Positions 1 to 7,676 of a DNA stretch of 41,216 nt are shown one piece after another. The number at the start of each line of letters is the position of its first letter. Position 1 is the first letter of the stretch. The notes beneath the pieces were generated by a model. The model saw only the letters and a list, made by a program, of their open reading frames with translations. It had not been told where the DNA came from and did no database searches. The stretch lies in assembly GCF_022884085.1 (NCBI RefSeq), contig NZ_JAGGCS010000002.1:566606-607821 (forward strand), read 5' to 3'. This DNA comes from Paenirhizobium cremeum (lineage in GTDB: Bacteria > Pseudomonadota > Alphaproteobacteria > Rhizobiales > Rhizobiaceae). The position numbers and the translations under genes were made by a program.

Positions 1-2550
1 GAAAAGGTCTACGAGCCGCTGATCCGCAAGGCCGCCGGTCTCGGCAAGGCGGTTATGGAGGCCGATCCGGACCGCTACGAGAAGTCCTGGGCGCATTGCG
101 ACCTGCTGGTGATCGGCGCCGGTCCCACCGGCCTGACGGCGGCGCTCGCCGCCGGCCGCGCAGGGCTTCGCGTCGTCCTCGCCGATGAAGGCTTCCGGCT
201 GGGCGGCTCGCTCCTTTCAGAAAAGCTTTCTGTCGGCGGCGTTTCGTCGGTCGATTATGCGCAGCGCGTCGTGGATGAGCTGAGGAGCCTGCCGAACGTC
301 ACGCTGATGCCGCGCACCACCGTGTTCGGCTGGTATGACGACAATGTCTTCGGCGCTGTCGAGAAGGTGCAGAAGCATGTGGCGCAGCCCTTGCCCGAAC
401 TGCCGGTCGAGCGGCTCTGGCGCATTGTCGCGCGCAATGCGATCCTCGCGACGGGGGCGGAAGAGCGTCCGTTGGTGTTCGGCGGCAACGACAAGCCGGG
501 CGTGATGATGGCGGGCGCCATGCGCACCTATCTCAACCGCTACGGCGTGGCGCCCGGCCATGAAGTGGCGGTGTTCACCAATGGCGGGGCCGGTTATCGC
601 ACGGCGCAGGATCTGATTGCCGCCGGGATCGGGGTTTCGGTGGTGATCGACGGACGTGCGGCGTCTTCGGATGAGGCACCGGCCGGTGTCCGCGTCATTC
701 GAGGTGGCGCCGTTGTCGCGACGAAGGGTGGCAGGCGCATTTCCGGCCTGATCGTCGAGCGTTCCGGGCATCAGGAAGAGATCGCCTGCGACGCGCTGGC
801 GATGTCCGGAGGCTTCAGCCCGGTCATTCATCTCGCCTGCCAGCGCGGGTCGAAGCCGGTCTGGTCGGATGCGCATCAGGCCTTCCTCGCCCCTGACGTC
901 GGATCGGGCCTTGCGGTCGCGGGCTCGGCAGCCGGTCTTGCCTCCTTGGCGGAATGCCTGAAGGACGGTGCCGACAGGGCCCATACCATCATTGCCGCAC
1001 AGGGTCGGCTGGTCGGTTCGATCGAACTGCCCGAGGTCGAGGGCGAGTACGACGCTTCCTTCGCGCCTCTCTGGTATGTTGCCGGCGCCAAGCAGAAGGC
1101 CTTCATCGATTTCCAGAACGACGTGCACGTCAAGGATCTGAGCCTTTCCCAGCGCGAGGCCATGGGCCATGTCGAGCATACCAAGCGCTATACCACGGGC
1201 GGCATGGCGACCGACCAGGGCAAGCTCGGCAATGTGAACGCGGCCGGCATCATCGCCGGCATGCGCGGGGTTTCGCCCGCAGAGATCGGCACGACGACGT
1301 TCCGGCCTTTCTATACGCCGGTATCTTTCGGCGCGATGGCGGGCGCAAGCCGGGCGGAGCATTCCCGCCCCGTGCGCCAGTCGCCGCTGCATGGCTGGGC
1401 CAAGAAGAACGGCGCGGTCTTCGTCGAGGCCGGGCTCTGGTACCGTTCCTCCTGGTTCCCGAGGGATGGCGAGAAGTCGTGGCGCGAAAGCGTCGACCGC
1501 GAGGTCATGAACGTCCGCTCCAATGCCGGCCTCTGCGATGTGTCGACGCTCGGCAAGATCGAGGTGTTCGGCAAGGATGCGGCCGAATTTCTGAACCGGC
1601 TCTATTCCAACGCCTTCCTCAAGCTTCCCGTCGGCAAGGCCCGTTACGGCCTGATGCTCAGGGAAGACGGGATGGTCTATGACGACGGGACAACCAGCCG
1701 GCTTTCGGAGGATCATTTCTTCGTCACCACCACGACGGCCTATGCCGGCGAGGTGATGACGCATATGGAATTCGCCGCCCAGACCTTCTGGCCCGATCTC
1801 GACGTGCGCTTCGTCTCTTCCTCCGACCAGTGGGCGCAGATGTCGCTTGCCGGACCGAAGGCGCGGCTGATCCTCGATCAGCTCGTGGACGAGGATCTTT
1901 CGAACGAAGTGTTTCCGTTCCTCTCCGCCCGCGAGGTCTTGCTCAGGGGCGGGCTGAAGGCGAGGCTCTTCCGCATCTCCTTCTCCGGCGAACTCGCCTA
2001 CGAGGTCGCTGTGCCCGCCGGTTTCGGCGAGGCGGTCGCGGATGCGATCATGGAGGCGGGCAAGCCGCACGGCATCTGCGCCTATGGCGTCGAGGCGCTC
2101 AACGTGCTGCGTATCGAGAAGGGGCATGTCACCCATAACGAACTCGATGGGCGCACGACGCCCGACGATGTCGGCCTTGGCCGCATGTTCTCGACCCAGA
2201 AACCGGATTTCATCGGCAAGCGCATGTCGAGCCGCTTCGGTCTGACGGCTGCGGACCGGCCGCAGCTTGTCGGCCTGAAGCCGGTGGAGACGGACAAGGA
2301 AATCAAGGCGGGCGCGCATCTTCTGAAGGAAGGCGCCAAGCCGTCGATGGCCAACGACCAGGGACATGTCTCGTCGGCCTGCTTCTCGCCGTCGCTCGGC
2401 CATTTCATCGCGCTCGCCATGCTGAAATCCGGCCGCGAGCGCATGGGCGAGAAGATCGTCGTATGGGACGGCCTGCGCGGCACGGAAGTGCTGGCGGAGG
2501 TCTGCAGCCCGGTCTTCATCGATCCAGAAAACAAGAAGCTCCACCTTTGA
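1..2550 (+). CDS. soxA: Sarcosine oxidase alpha subunit, 5' end outside the window
   Basis: Large subunit of the cytoplasmic heterotetrameric sarcosine oxidase, which oxidatively demethylates sarcosine to glycine and H2O2 and passes the methyl carbon to tetrahydrofolate. The frame is open from base 1, so the ATG at 55 is internal; 849 residues are visible. The family is usually close to 1000 residues, so the N-terminal ferredoxin-like part lies upstream. A dinucleotide-binding motif (GAGPTG) is at 115-132. From about 1480 to the stop the protein is a GcvT/aminomethyltransferase-like folate domain. soxG follows after an 11-nt gap, matching the usual soxBDAG order. A long antisense frame over this gene is a composition shadow. 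Confidence 0.95.
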   Translation, partial: EKVYEPLIRKAAGLGKAVMEADPDRYEKSWAHCDLLVIGAGPTGLTAALAAGRAGLRVVLADEGFRLGGSLLSEKLSVGGVSSVDYAQRVVDELRSLPNVTLMPRTTVFGWYDDNVFGAVEKVQKHVAQPLPELPVERLWRIVARNAILATGAEERPLVFGGNDKPGVMMAGAMRTYLNRYGVAPGHEVAVFTNGGAGYRTAQDLIAAGIGVSVVIDGRAASSDEAPAGVRVIRGGAVVATKGGRRISGLIVERSGHQEEIACDALAMSGGFSPVIHLACQRGSKPVWSDAHQAFLAPDVGSGLAVAGSAAGLASLAECLKDGADRAHTIIAAQGRLVGSIELPEVEGEYDASFAPLWYVAGAKQKAFIDFQNDVHVKDLSLSQREAMGHVEHTKRYTTGGMATDQGKLGNVNAAGIIAGMRGVSPAEIGTTTFRPFYTPVSFGAMAGASRAEHSRPVRQSPLHGWAKKNGAVFVEAGLWYRSSWFPRDGEKSWRESVDREVMNVRSNAGLCDVSTLGKIEVFGKDAAEFLNRLYSNAFLKLPVGKARYGLMLREDGMVYDDGTTSRLSEDHFFVTTTTAYAGEVMTHMEFAAQTFWPDLDVRFVSSSDQWAQMSLAGPKARLILDQLVDEDLSNEVFPFLSAREVLLRGGLKARLFRISFSGELAYEVAVPAGFGEAVADAIMEAGKPHGICAYGVEALNVLRIEKGHVTHNELDGRTTPDDVGLGRMFSTQKPDFIGKRMSSRFGLTAADRPQLVGLKPVETDKEIKAGAHLLKEGAKPSMANDQGHVSSACFSPSLGHFIALAMLKSGRERMGEKIVVWDGLRGTEVLAEVCSPVFIDPENKKLHL

Positions 2551-2561
2551 GGATTGCCACC

Positions 2562-3116
2562 ATGCCAACGACCTTCGCCTACCGGCATGCGCTCGAGGAC
2601 CACATCGCGGGTTTCGAAGGAGACGCCAATCCCCATCATCTCACGGTTCTGACGCGGCCAACGGTGTTTTCCGTGCTGGCGTGCGCCGGGCATGAGACGG
2701 ATGTCGCCGGCGCGCTCGATGCCATGGAGGAGATTTCCGCCCGCTTCGTCTCTCCGGGCGAGTGGCTTGTAGTCTCGGAAATTCTCGGGGCCGAGGCGCT
2801 TGCCCGCGATCTTGCGGCGCTGGGCTCCGGGCGGGCCTCCTTTGTCGAGCAGAGCGACGGTCGCGTCGTCATGCGCATCGCCGGGCCGAAGGTCCGCCAG
2901 ATCCTGGCCAAGTGCGTTGCCGTCGACCTTCATCCGGAGGTCTTCCTGCACGGGCAATCCGCCAACATGCTATGCTGCCATGTGAGCGCGAATGTCGCCC
3001 GCACCGGTGACGACGAGTTCGAGATCGTCGTGATGCGCTCCTATGCGGGTTATGTGTTCGACGAACTGATGGAGATGGGTCGCGAGTTCGCCATGTCATC
3101 AGGGCTTTCCGCCTGA
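2562..3116 (+). CDS. soxG: Sarcosine oxidase gamma subunit
   Basis: Small gamma subunit of tetrameric sarcosine oxidase, 184 residues, the usual size for the family. The frame is open further upstream, but the ATG at 2562 is the natural start because it lies 11 nt behind the soxA stop. The sequence has the weak T-protein-like fold signature of SoxG (for example VMRIAGPKVRQIL and an ending YAGYVFDELMEMG). It is the last gene of the operon. Its 3' end overlaps the convergent efflux gene by 18 bp, leaving no room for a conventional terminator between them. Confidence 0.92.
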   Translation: MPTTFAYRHALEDHIAGFEGDANPHHLTVLTRPTVFSVLACAGHETDVAGALDAMEEISARFVSPGEWLVVSEILGAEALARDLAALGSGRASFVEQSDGRVVMRIAGPKVRQILAKCVAVDLHPEVFLHGQSANMLCCHVSANVARTGDDEFEIVVMRSYAGYVFDELMEMGREFAMSSGLSA

Positions 3117-4322
3117 TGATCGGATGGCCGCTTCATGAGCGACCCGTGACGGCCCGAAGGTCAGGTGGGTCGTCAGGGTGGTGGCGATGGCGCAGACCGC
3201 GATGATGGAGAGCATCGGCAGCGCAGTGCCGTCGGCGAGAAGGCCTATGCCGAAACTGCCGAGCGCGCCGGCGCCGAAACCGAGCGCGCCCATCAGCGCG
3301 GCGGCCGTTCCCGATATGGCGCCATGGGCTTCCATTGCCAAGATGTTGCACGAGGGCATGATGGCGCCAAGCGCGACGACCATGACGAAGAGCAGTGTGC
3401 AGATGGAGAGGGGATTGCCGTTTCCGGAGAGTTCCAGAGCCAGCATCAGGAGGGCGGCGAGCGCATAGATCGCCGAAGACGCCTTCACAAGGCCGCGAAT
3501 GCCGATGCGGCGGGCAAGCCTCGGACCGATCTGCGTTCCGATGCCGATACCGATCGCGTTGAGGCTGAAAACCAGCGCGTATTCCACCGGCGACATGCCG
3601 TAGACGTTAATCAGCACGAAGGAAGAGCCGGCGATATAGGCGAAAAAGCCGCCTTGCGCCAAGGCGAGCGCACCGGCATAGGGGATGAAGCTGCGGGTAA
3701 AGAGCAGGCGCCCATACCAGTGCAGTGCTGACATCGGCCGGCTGTTGGCGCGCAGTTCCGGCATCCGCGTCTCCGGCATCAGCGACAGCACGACGAAGAC
3801 CACGAGAAGGCCGAGCAGGATCAGTACGATAAAGATTGTCCGCCAGTGTCCCGTCTGGATAATCAGGCTGCCGGCAAGGGGTGCAATGACCGGTGCTATA
3901 CCGAGAACCAGCATGACCAGCGACATCAGTTTTGCGGCTTCGTGGCCCGTGTAGAGGTCGCGGATCGTTGCTGTTGCTATGACCATTCCGATCGAGCCGC
4001 CGATCCCCTGGAGGAAGCGAAAGGCGAGGAACTGGGTGGCGTCGGCGGCAACGGCGCAGCCGGTCGAGCCTGCGATGAAGACGGCAAGCGCCAGATAGAT
4101 CATGGGTTTTCGGCCGGTACGGTCAGAAGCCGGACCGTAGAAAAGCTGGCCAAGGGTAAACCCCACGAAATAGGTCATCATACTGAGTTGGATCGTGGCA
4201 TCGGTTGTGGCGAGGTCACCCGCCATGCGTGGCATCGCAGCGACATGCATATCGGTCGCGAATGGCCCGAGGGCGCACAGCGCCCCAAGTGCCGCGGCGA
4301 TTGACAGGGTCTTCTTGTTCAT
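3099..4322 (-). CDS. Bcr/CflA-family MFS drug-efflux transporter
   Basis: A 407-residue inner-membrane proton antiporter with about 12 hydrophobic segments. The N-terminal motif ATDMHVAAMP (residues 22-31) matches the Bcr/CflA hallmark (tDmYlPalP). The MFS motif A between helices 2 and 3 (GPASDRTGRKP) is at about residues 63-73. Relatives export bicyclomycin, chloramphenicol or similar compounds; the substrate here is not evident. It is divergent from a TetR gene across a 121-bp region that holds two inverted palindromes, so it is very probably under TetR repression. A decayed second copy lies at 5091-5391. Its 3' end overlaps soxG tail to tail. Confidence 0.9.
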   Translation of the reverse strand: MNKKTLSIAAALGALCALGPFATDMHVAAMPRMAGDLATTDATIQLSMMTYFVGFTLGQLFYGPASDRTGRKPMIYLALAVFIAGSTGCAVAADATQFLAFRFLQGIGGSIGMVIATATIRDLYTGHEAAKLMSLVMLVLGIAPVIAPLAGSLIIQTGHWRTIFIVLILLGLLVVFVVLSLMPETRMPELRANSRPMSALHWYGRLLFTRSFIPYAGALALAQGGFFAYIAGSSFVLINVYGMSPVEYALVFSLNAIGIGIGTQIGPRLARRIGIRGLVKASSAIYALAALLMLALELSGNGNPLSICTLLFVMVVALGAIMPSCNILAMEAHGAISGTAAALMGALGFGAGALGSFGIGLLADGTALPMLSIIAVCAIATTLTTHLTFGPSRVAHEAAIRSSGGKP

Positions 4323-4364
4323 GAACGGGTTCCGTGAAAGATGGAATAGTTGTAATCGATATTT

Positions 4365-4411
4365 GGAAACGAATGCGTTTCCTTATTGTGAGAGGAAACG
4401 CATTCGTTTCC
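4365..4411. promoter_or_regulatory. Double palindromic operator between efflux gene and tetR
   Basis: Two 18-bp sites of the form GGAAACG-N4-CGTTTCC lie at 4365-4382 and 4394-4411. The centres are AATG and CATT, so the second site is the exact reverse complement of the first. The 11-bp gap gives a centre-to-centre spacing of 29 bp, close to three helical turns. Sites of this kind between a TetR gene and a divergent efflux gene are typical TetR operators. The pair sits 43 bp from the efflux start and 32 bp from the tetR start, where it would cover both promoters. TetR binding is inferred; the repeat itself is read directly. Confidence 0.8.
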
Positions 4412-4443
4412 TTTTGTCAAATGAATTCGTCAGGGAGGCTTTC

Positions 4444-5076
4444 GTGAACACATCTGCCGTCGGGCGTCCGCCGTTTCTGCCGGACGAGGAGCGTAGGGGC
4501 CTGATCCTCCAGGCGGCGGAGCGTGTCTTCGACGCGTTCGGCTATGGTGCTGCGACGATGGAGGAGGTGGCGCGCGAATGCGGCATGGCCAAGAAGACGG
4601 TCTATAAGTTCTTTCCCGACAAGGCGTCCCTGTTCAGCGCCCTGATCGACAGCCACGATACGCTGATCGACGACTGGAGCAGCCGGTCGCGCGAGGGAAT
4701 GACGGCGGAGGAGCAATTTCGCCATCTGTTGCTGGAGCTATCCGCCTTCATCCTTTCTCCGCGGCAGCTTGCGCTGACACGTCTTGTCATCGCCGAGGCG
4801 CGCAAGTCTCCGGATCTCGCGCAGCGCTTCCACAAGGAGTGCATGGAAAAGACCATTGCCTTCGCGACGCATGAACTGGGGCAGGGCGGGCTCCTTGCCG
4901 GACGAAGCCCGCAGGAGGCCCGTCGCATTGCGGATATGTTCATTGGGGCGACGCTCGGCGTCGCCCAAATCAGCGCGCTCATGCTGGATATGGATCAGGA
5001 TAGCCTCCGGCGCGAGCTCGCTGCCCGCGTCGAGATCGTGTCGGCGATGCTGAAGGGCGTTGTGGAACATCCATAG
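4444..5076 (+). CDS. TetR-family transcriptional repressor
   Basis: A 210-residue regulator. The N-terminal helix-turn-helix is at about residues 24-70, with the TetR pattern of ERVFDAFGYGAATMEEVA followed by KKTVYKFFPDK. The C-terminal ligand-binding part is not specific enough to name an effector. The frame is open upstream, but a GTG at 4444 preceded by AGGGAGG (4432-4438, 5-nt spacing) is the best start. It also puts the start just after the double operator and gives a normal TetR length. It most likely represses the divergent MFS gene and itself. The stop at 5074-5076 lies inside a 31-nt sequence repeated near 30.6 kb. Confidence 0.88.
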   Translation: MNTSAVGRPPFLPDEERRGLILQAAERVFDAFGYGAATMEEVARECGMAKKTVYKFFPDKASLFSALIDSHDTLIDDWSSRSREGMTAEEQFRHLLLELSAFILSPRQLALTRLVIAEARKSPDLAQRFHKECMEKTIAFATHELGQGGLLAGRSPQEARRIADMFIGATLGVAQISALMLDMDQDSLRRELAARVEIVSAMLKGVVEHP

Positions 5077-5093
5077 CCCGGCCTGGCCGCGGC
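5063..5093. repeat. 31-nt near-repeat, copy A
   Basis: The segment reads TGGAACATCCAT, two bases, CCCGGCCTGGCCG, one base, GGC. It matches 30612-30642 at 28 of 31 positions. This copy spans the tetR stop codon and the edge of the efflux pseudogene. The origin is not known: it may be a scrap of a dispersed element or of a shared ancestral gene end. Confidence 0.55.
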
Positions 5094-5391
5094 GGCAGCA
5101 CGGCGAAGGCCGCCAGAAGGCCGAGCAGGATAGGCACGACAAAGATCGCAAGCACCACATAGATCAAGGGTTTTCTGCAGGTACGCTCCGAGACCGGACT
5201 GCGGAACCGCTCGCCGAGGGCGAAGCTGACAAAATAGCTCATCATGTCGAGCCGGATCTTGGTGTCGGTCTTGGCGAGGTCACCCGCCATGCCGGCATCG
5301 CAGCGTCATGCATGTCGGTCGCAGATGGCCCAGGGGCGCACAGTGCCGCGAGCGCTGCGGCAATGAACAGCGTCTTCTCAAACAACGGCAT
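5091..5391 (-). pseudogene. Decayed second copy of the Bcr/CflA efflux gene
   Basis: On the minus strand, an ATG at 5391 opens a peptide ending ATDMHDAAMP that matches the start of the intact transporter at 3099-4322. A single-base deletion near 5293 (CCGGCATGG where the intact gene has CCGCGCATGG) shifts the frame into MAGDLAKTDTKIRLDMM, which resembles MAGDLATTDATIQLSMM. After the motif-A remnant (SERTCRKPLIYVVLAIF) the sequence jumps to ILLGLLAAFAVL, which corresponds to ILLGLLVVFVVL much later in the intact protein. That is an internal deletion of about 246 nt. All of the gene beyond that is missing. Nucleotide similarity is still obvious, so the duplication is fairly recent or the source was closely related. 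Confidence 0.85.
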
Positions 5392-5566
5392 GTGCCCCTG
5401 TCCAGAAGGGCAGGAAGACCGCGACCTCCCGACACCGCCGACCTTTGCGGACTGCGGAGGGGGAGCCGCAACTCGCCCCGATCGATTTTGAACCTTGCCC
5501 ATTTACATTTCTATTTTTGCATCATAATCTACCTATGATGTCGTTTTAAAATAATGAGACGATCAA
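5392..5566 (+). promoter_or_regulatory. AT-rich promoter region of module 1
   Basis: The 175 bp between the efflux pseudogene and the first monooxygenase change from GC-rich to clearly AT-rich after about 5495, as expected for a promoter. A perfect inverted repeat CATCATA-N7-TATGATG lies at 5520-5540, 26 bp before the GTG start. It could be an operator. It does not fit the strict T-N11-A rule of LysR boxes when read about its centre. No convincing -35/-10 pair was fixed. Confidence 0.5.
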
Positions 5567-7048
5567 GTGGGAACAAACGATCCAACCCGTCCGGCTTCTC
5601 TTGAAGCGCTGGAAAAGCGCCTTGCGCTCGACTTGCTCTGGCTCAACCAGCCGCCCACGTCCTGGCTTCCCCGGACCCAAGCCACCGGTGCAGAGGTGCT
5701 GGACGTCGCTGTCATCGGGGCCGGTCTCTGCGGGCTGGTGACGCTCGCCGCCTTGAGGAAGATCGGCATCGGCAATGCCCGCGCCTTCGATCGCGCTCCG
5801 GAAGGCCGGGAAGGCCCCTGGATCACCTATGCGCGGATGGAGACGCTTCGCACTCGCAAGGATGCCTCAGGGCCGGCGCTTGGCATCCCTTCCCTGACTT
5901 TCCGCGCCTGGTTCGAGGCGCAATACGGCCCGCAGGCCTATCTAGACATGGGCCTCATCCCGCGTCCCATGTGGATGGATTATCTCGTCTGGTACCGGCG
6001 GGTCCTTGAACTCGACGTGGTCAACGACGCCGCCCTGTCGGCGATCGGCTTTCGCGACGATGGCCTGATCGCTCTTGACTTCGACAGGGCCGGAACGACG
6101 GAGCAGGTTCTTGCCCGCCGCGTGGTTCTGGCGACCGGCCTCGACGGGCTCGGCGCTCCGACGCTTCCGGATGTCGCCATGCGTATACCGTCGCGCTTCG
6201 TGAGGCACGGCGCCGATCTCATCGATATGGCATCCTTGAAGGGCAAGCGCGTTTCGGTCGTCGGCGCCGGCGCATCGGCGATGGACAATGCCGCGGCCGC
6301 CCTGGAGGCGGGCGCGGCGCGCGTCGACATCTTCGTGCGTCGTGCCGATATCCCGCGTGTCGACAAGTTCACCGGGGTCGGCAGCCAGGGGATGACGCAC
6401 GGATATGTCGGCCTGCCGGATGCGGACAAGTGGACCTATATGGTCGCCGGCGAACGGGCCCAGATTCCGCCGCCGCGTCACAGCGTGCTGCGCGTCTCGC
6501 GCCATCCGAACGCCTTCTTTCATCTGGCGAGCCCGATAAACGATCTCGTTGAGGCTAGCGATGCAGTGGAGGTGGTAACGCCGAAAGGGCGTTACCGGAC
6601 CGATCTGGTGATCTTCGCGACGGGCTTTTCGGTCGATTTCGGCAAGCGGCCGGAATTTTCTGCGCTCGCCGGCAAGATCCTGCTCTGGCGCGATGCTTAT
6701 ACTCCGCCTGCCGGCTGGGAGCATGAAGGGATCGGTTCCACGCCCTATCTCGGGCCTTCCTTCGAATTCCTGCCAAAGCCGGGGCTCGATCCCGTTGTTG
6801 CCGCCTCGGTCTCGCGGATCGCCTGCTTCGCCTATCCGGCGGTTCCCTCGCACGGGAAGATCACCAGCGGGATTCCTTCGATCAGCGATGGTGCGCTGCG
6901 CCTTTCGACGGGCCTCGCGCGCTCGCTCTTCGTGGAGGACCGGACATACCATCTCGATCGCTTTCTCTCCTTCGACACGCCGGAACTTCTGGGCGACGAA
7001 TGGACGGATGCGGATATTGACGAGGACATCAGCATTGCGAATGGATGA
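5567..7048 (+). CDS. FAD/NAD(P)-dependent monooxygenase (FMO-like), paralogue 1
   Basis: A 493-residue soluble two-dinucleotide-domain flavoprotein of the class B monooxygenase type, which oxygenates soft N, S or carbonyl centres using NAD(P)H. The FAD site is VIGAGLCG at 49-56. A second Rossmann motif, VVGAGASAMD at 231-240, should bind NAD(P)H, and DLVIFATGF at 346-354 is the usual FMO ATG motif. The canonical FMO/BVMO fingerprint is degenerate (RFVRHGADLIDM, 210-221). A stop at 5555 blocks any longer form and the next in-frame ATG is at residue 90, so GTG 5567 is the start despite a weak ribosome site. It is closely related to the enzyme at 16475-17959. It opens module 1 and overlaps the next gene by 8 bp. 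Confidence 0.88.
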   Translation: MGTNDPTRPASLEALEKRLALDLLWLNQPPTSWLPRTQATGAEVLDVAVIGAGLCGLVTLAALRKIGIGNARAFDRAPEGREGPWITYARMETLRTRKDASGPALGIPSLTFRAWFEAQYGPQAYLDMGLIPRPMWMDYLVWYRRVLELDVVNDAALSAIGFRDDGLIALDFDRAGTTEQVLARRVVLATGLDGLGAPTLPDVAMRIPSRFVRHGADLIDMASLKGKRVSVVGAGASAMDNAAAALEAGAARVDIFVRRADIPRVDKFTGVGSQGMTHGYVGLPDADKWTYMVAGERAQIPPPRHSVLRVSRHPNAFFHLASPINDLVEASDAVEVVTPKGRYRTDLVIFATGFSVDFGKRPEFSALAGKILLWRDAYTPPAGWEHEGIGSTPYLGPSFEFLPKPGLDPVVAASVSRIACFAYPAVPSHGKITSGIPSISDGALRLSTGLARSLFVEDRTYHLDRFLSFDTPELLGDEWTDADIDEDISIANG

Positions 7049-7676
7049 ACGACGCCCGGAGCTTCAGATCTTCTACGGCATCTCGTCGCCATGGGCCTAT
7101 TTCGGCGCCCGGCGGGCCGTTGCAATTGCCGGTGAGAACGGCGCGGCCGTGCGGCTCAGGCCGATCCGCATCATCGAGGCGAATGGCGGCATTCCGCTGC
7201 GCAAGCGTCCCGATGCGCGCCAGCTCTACCACGAGGTCGAATTGCGCCGCTGGCGGGACTATCTCGGCATGCCGCTTAACCCGAAGCCGAAATTCTACCC
7301 TTGCCGGACGATCGAGCCCGCCGCGCAGGCGGTGATCGCGATCCAGAAGGCGGGTCTTGACGCAATCTCCTTCTCGTTCGCCGTGCAGCGGGCGCTTTGG
7401 GCCGAGGACCGCGATATCGCCGACCTCTCCACGCTCCGCGAGATCGCGCGGGCAACGGCCGGCGAGGCGGCCACCGGGCTCGTCGCCGATCCGCAGGCGG
7501 ATGACATCGTCGCGGAGTGGCACGGCAATCTCGCGGAAGCAGAGCGGCTCGGCATCTTCGGGACGCCGACTTACGTTGTCGGCACGGAGCTTTTCTGGGG
7601 CCAGGATCGCCTGGAATTCGTCGACCGCGCCCTAAAGGCCAGCAACACCACTGAAATGCGTGAGGAAAAGGCGTGA
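7041..7676 (+). CDS. 2-hydroxychromene-2-carboxylate isomerase/GST-kappa-like (DsbA fold)
   Basis: A 211-residue thioredoxin-fold protein. The N-terminal FYGISSPWAYFGARR matches the active-site region of the HCCA isomerase/GST-kappa family, with Ser instead of a redox cysteine pair. The C-terminal GIFGTPTYVVGTELFWGQDRL (cis-Pro loop and WGQDR) is the family signature. Known members isomerise naphthalene breakdown intermediates with glutathione, or conjugate glutathione. Nothing else here suggests aromatic ring breakdown, so a glutathione-dependent step on another substrate is equally possible. The ATG at 7041 lies within the monooxygenase end (8-bp overlap), and the stop overlaps the next start (TGATG), indicating translational coupling. 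Confidence 0.85.
   Translation: MDERRPELQIFYGISSPWAYFGARRAVAIAGENGAAVRLRPIRIIEANGGIPLRKRPDARQLYHEVELRRWRDYLGMPLNPKPKFYPCRTIEPAAQAVIAIQKAGLDAISFSFAVQRALWAEDRDIADLSTLREIARATAGEAATGLVADPQADDIVAEWHGNLAEAERLGIFGTPTYVVGTELFWGQDRLEFVDRALKASNTTEMREEKA

Noticed and set aside
217..2568. 783-codon minus-strand frame opposite soxA
   Set aside because: High-GC shadow of a real, well-recognised gene; His/Arg/Asp-rich translation with no family features.
5520..5540. Reading the CATCATA repeat as a classical LysR T-N11-A box
   Set aside because: The centred positions are A and A rather than T and A; kept only as a general operator candidate.
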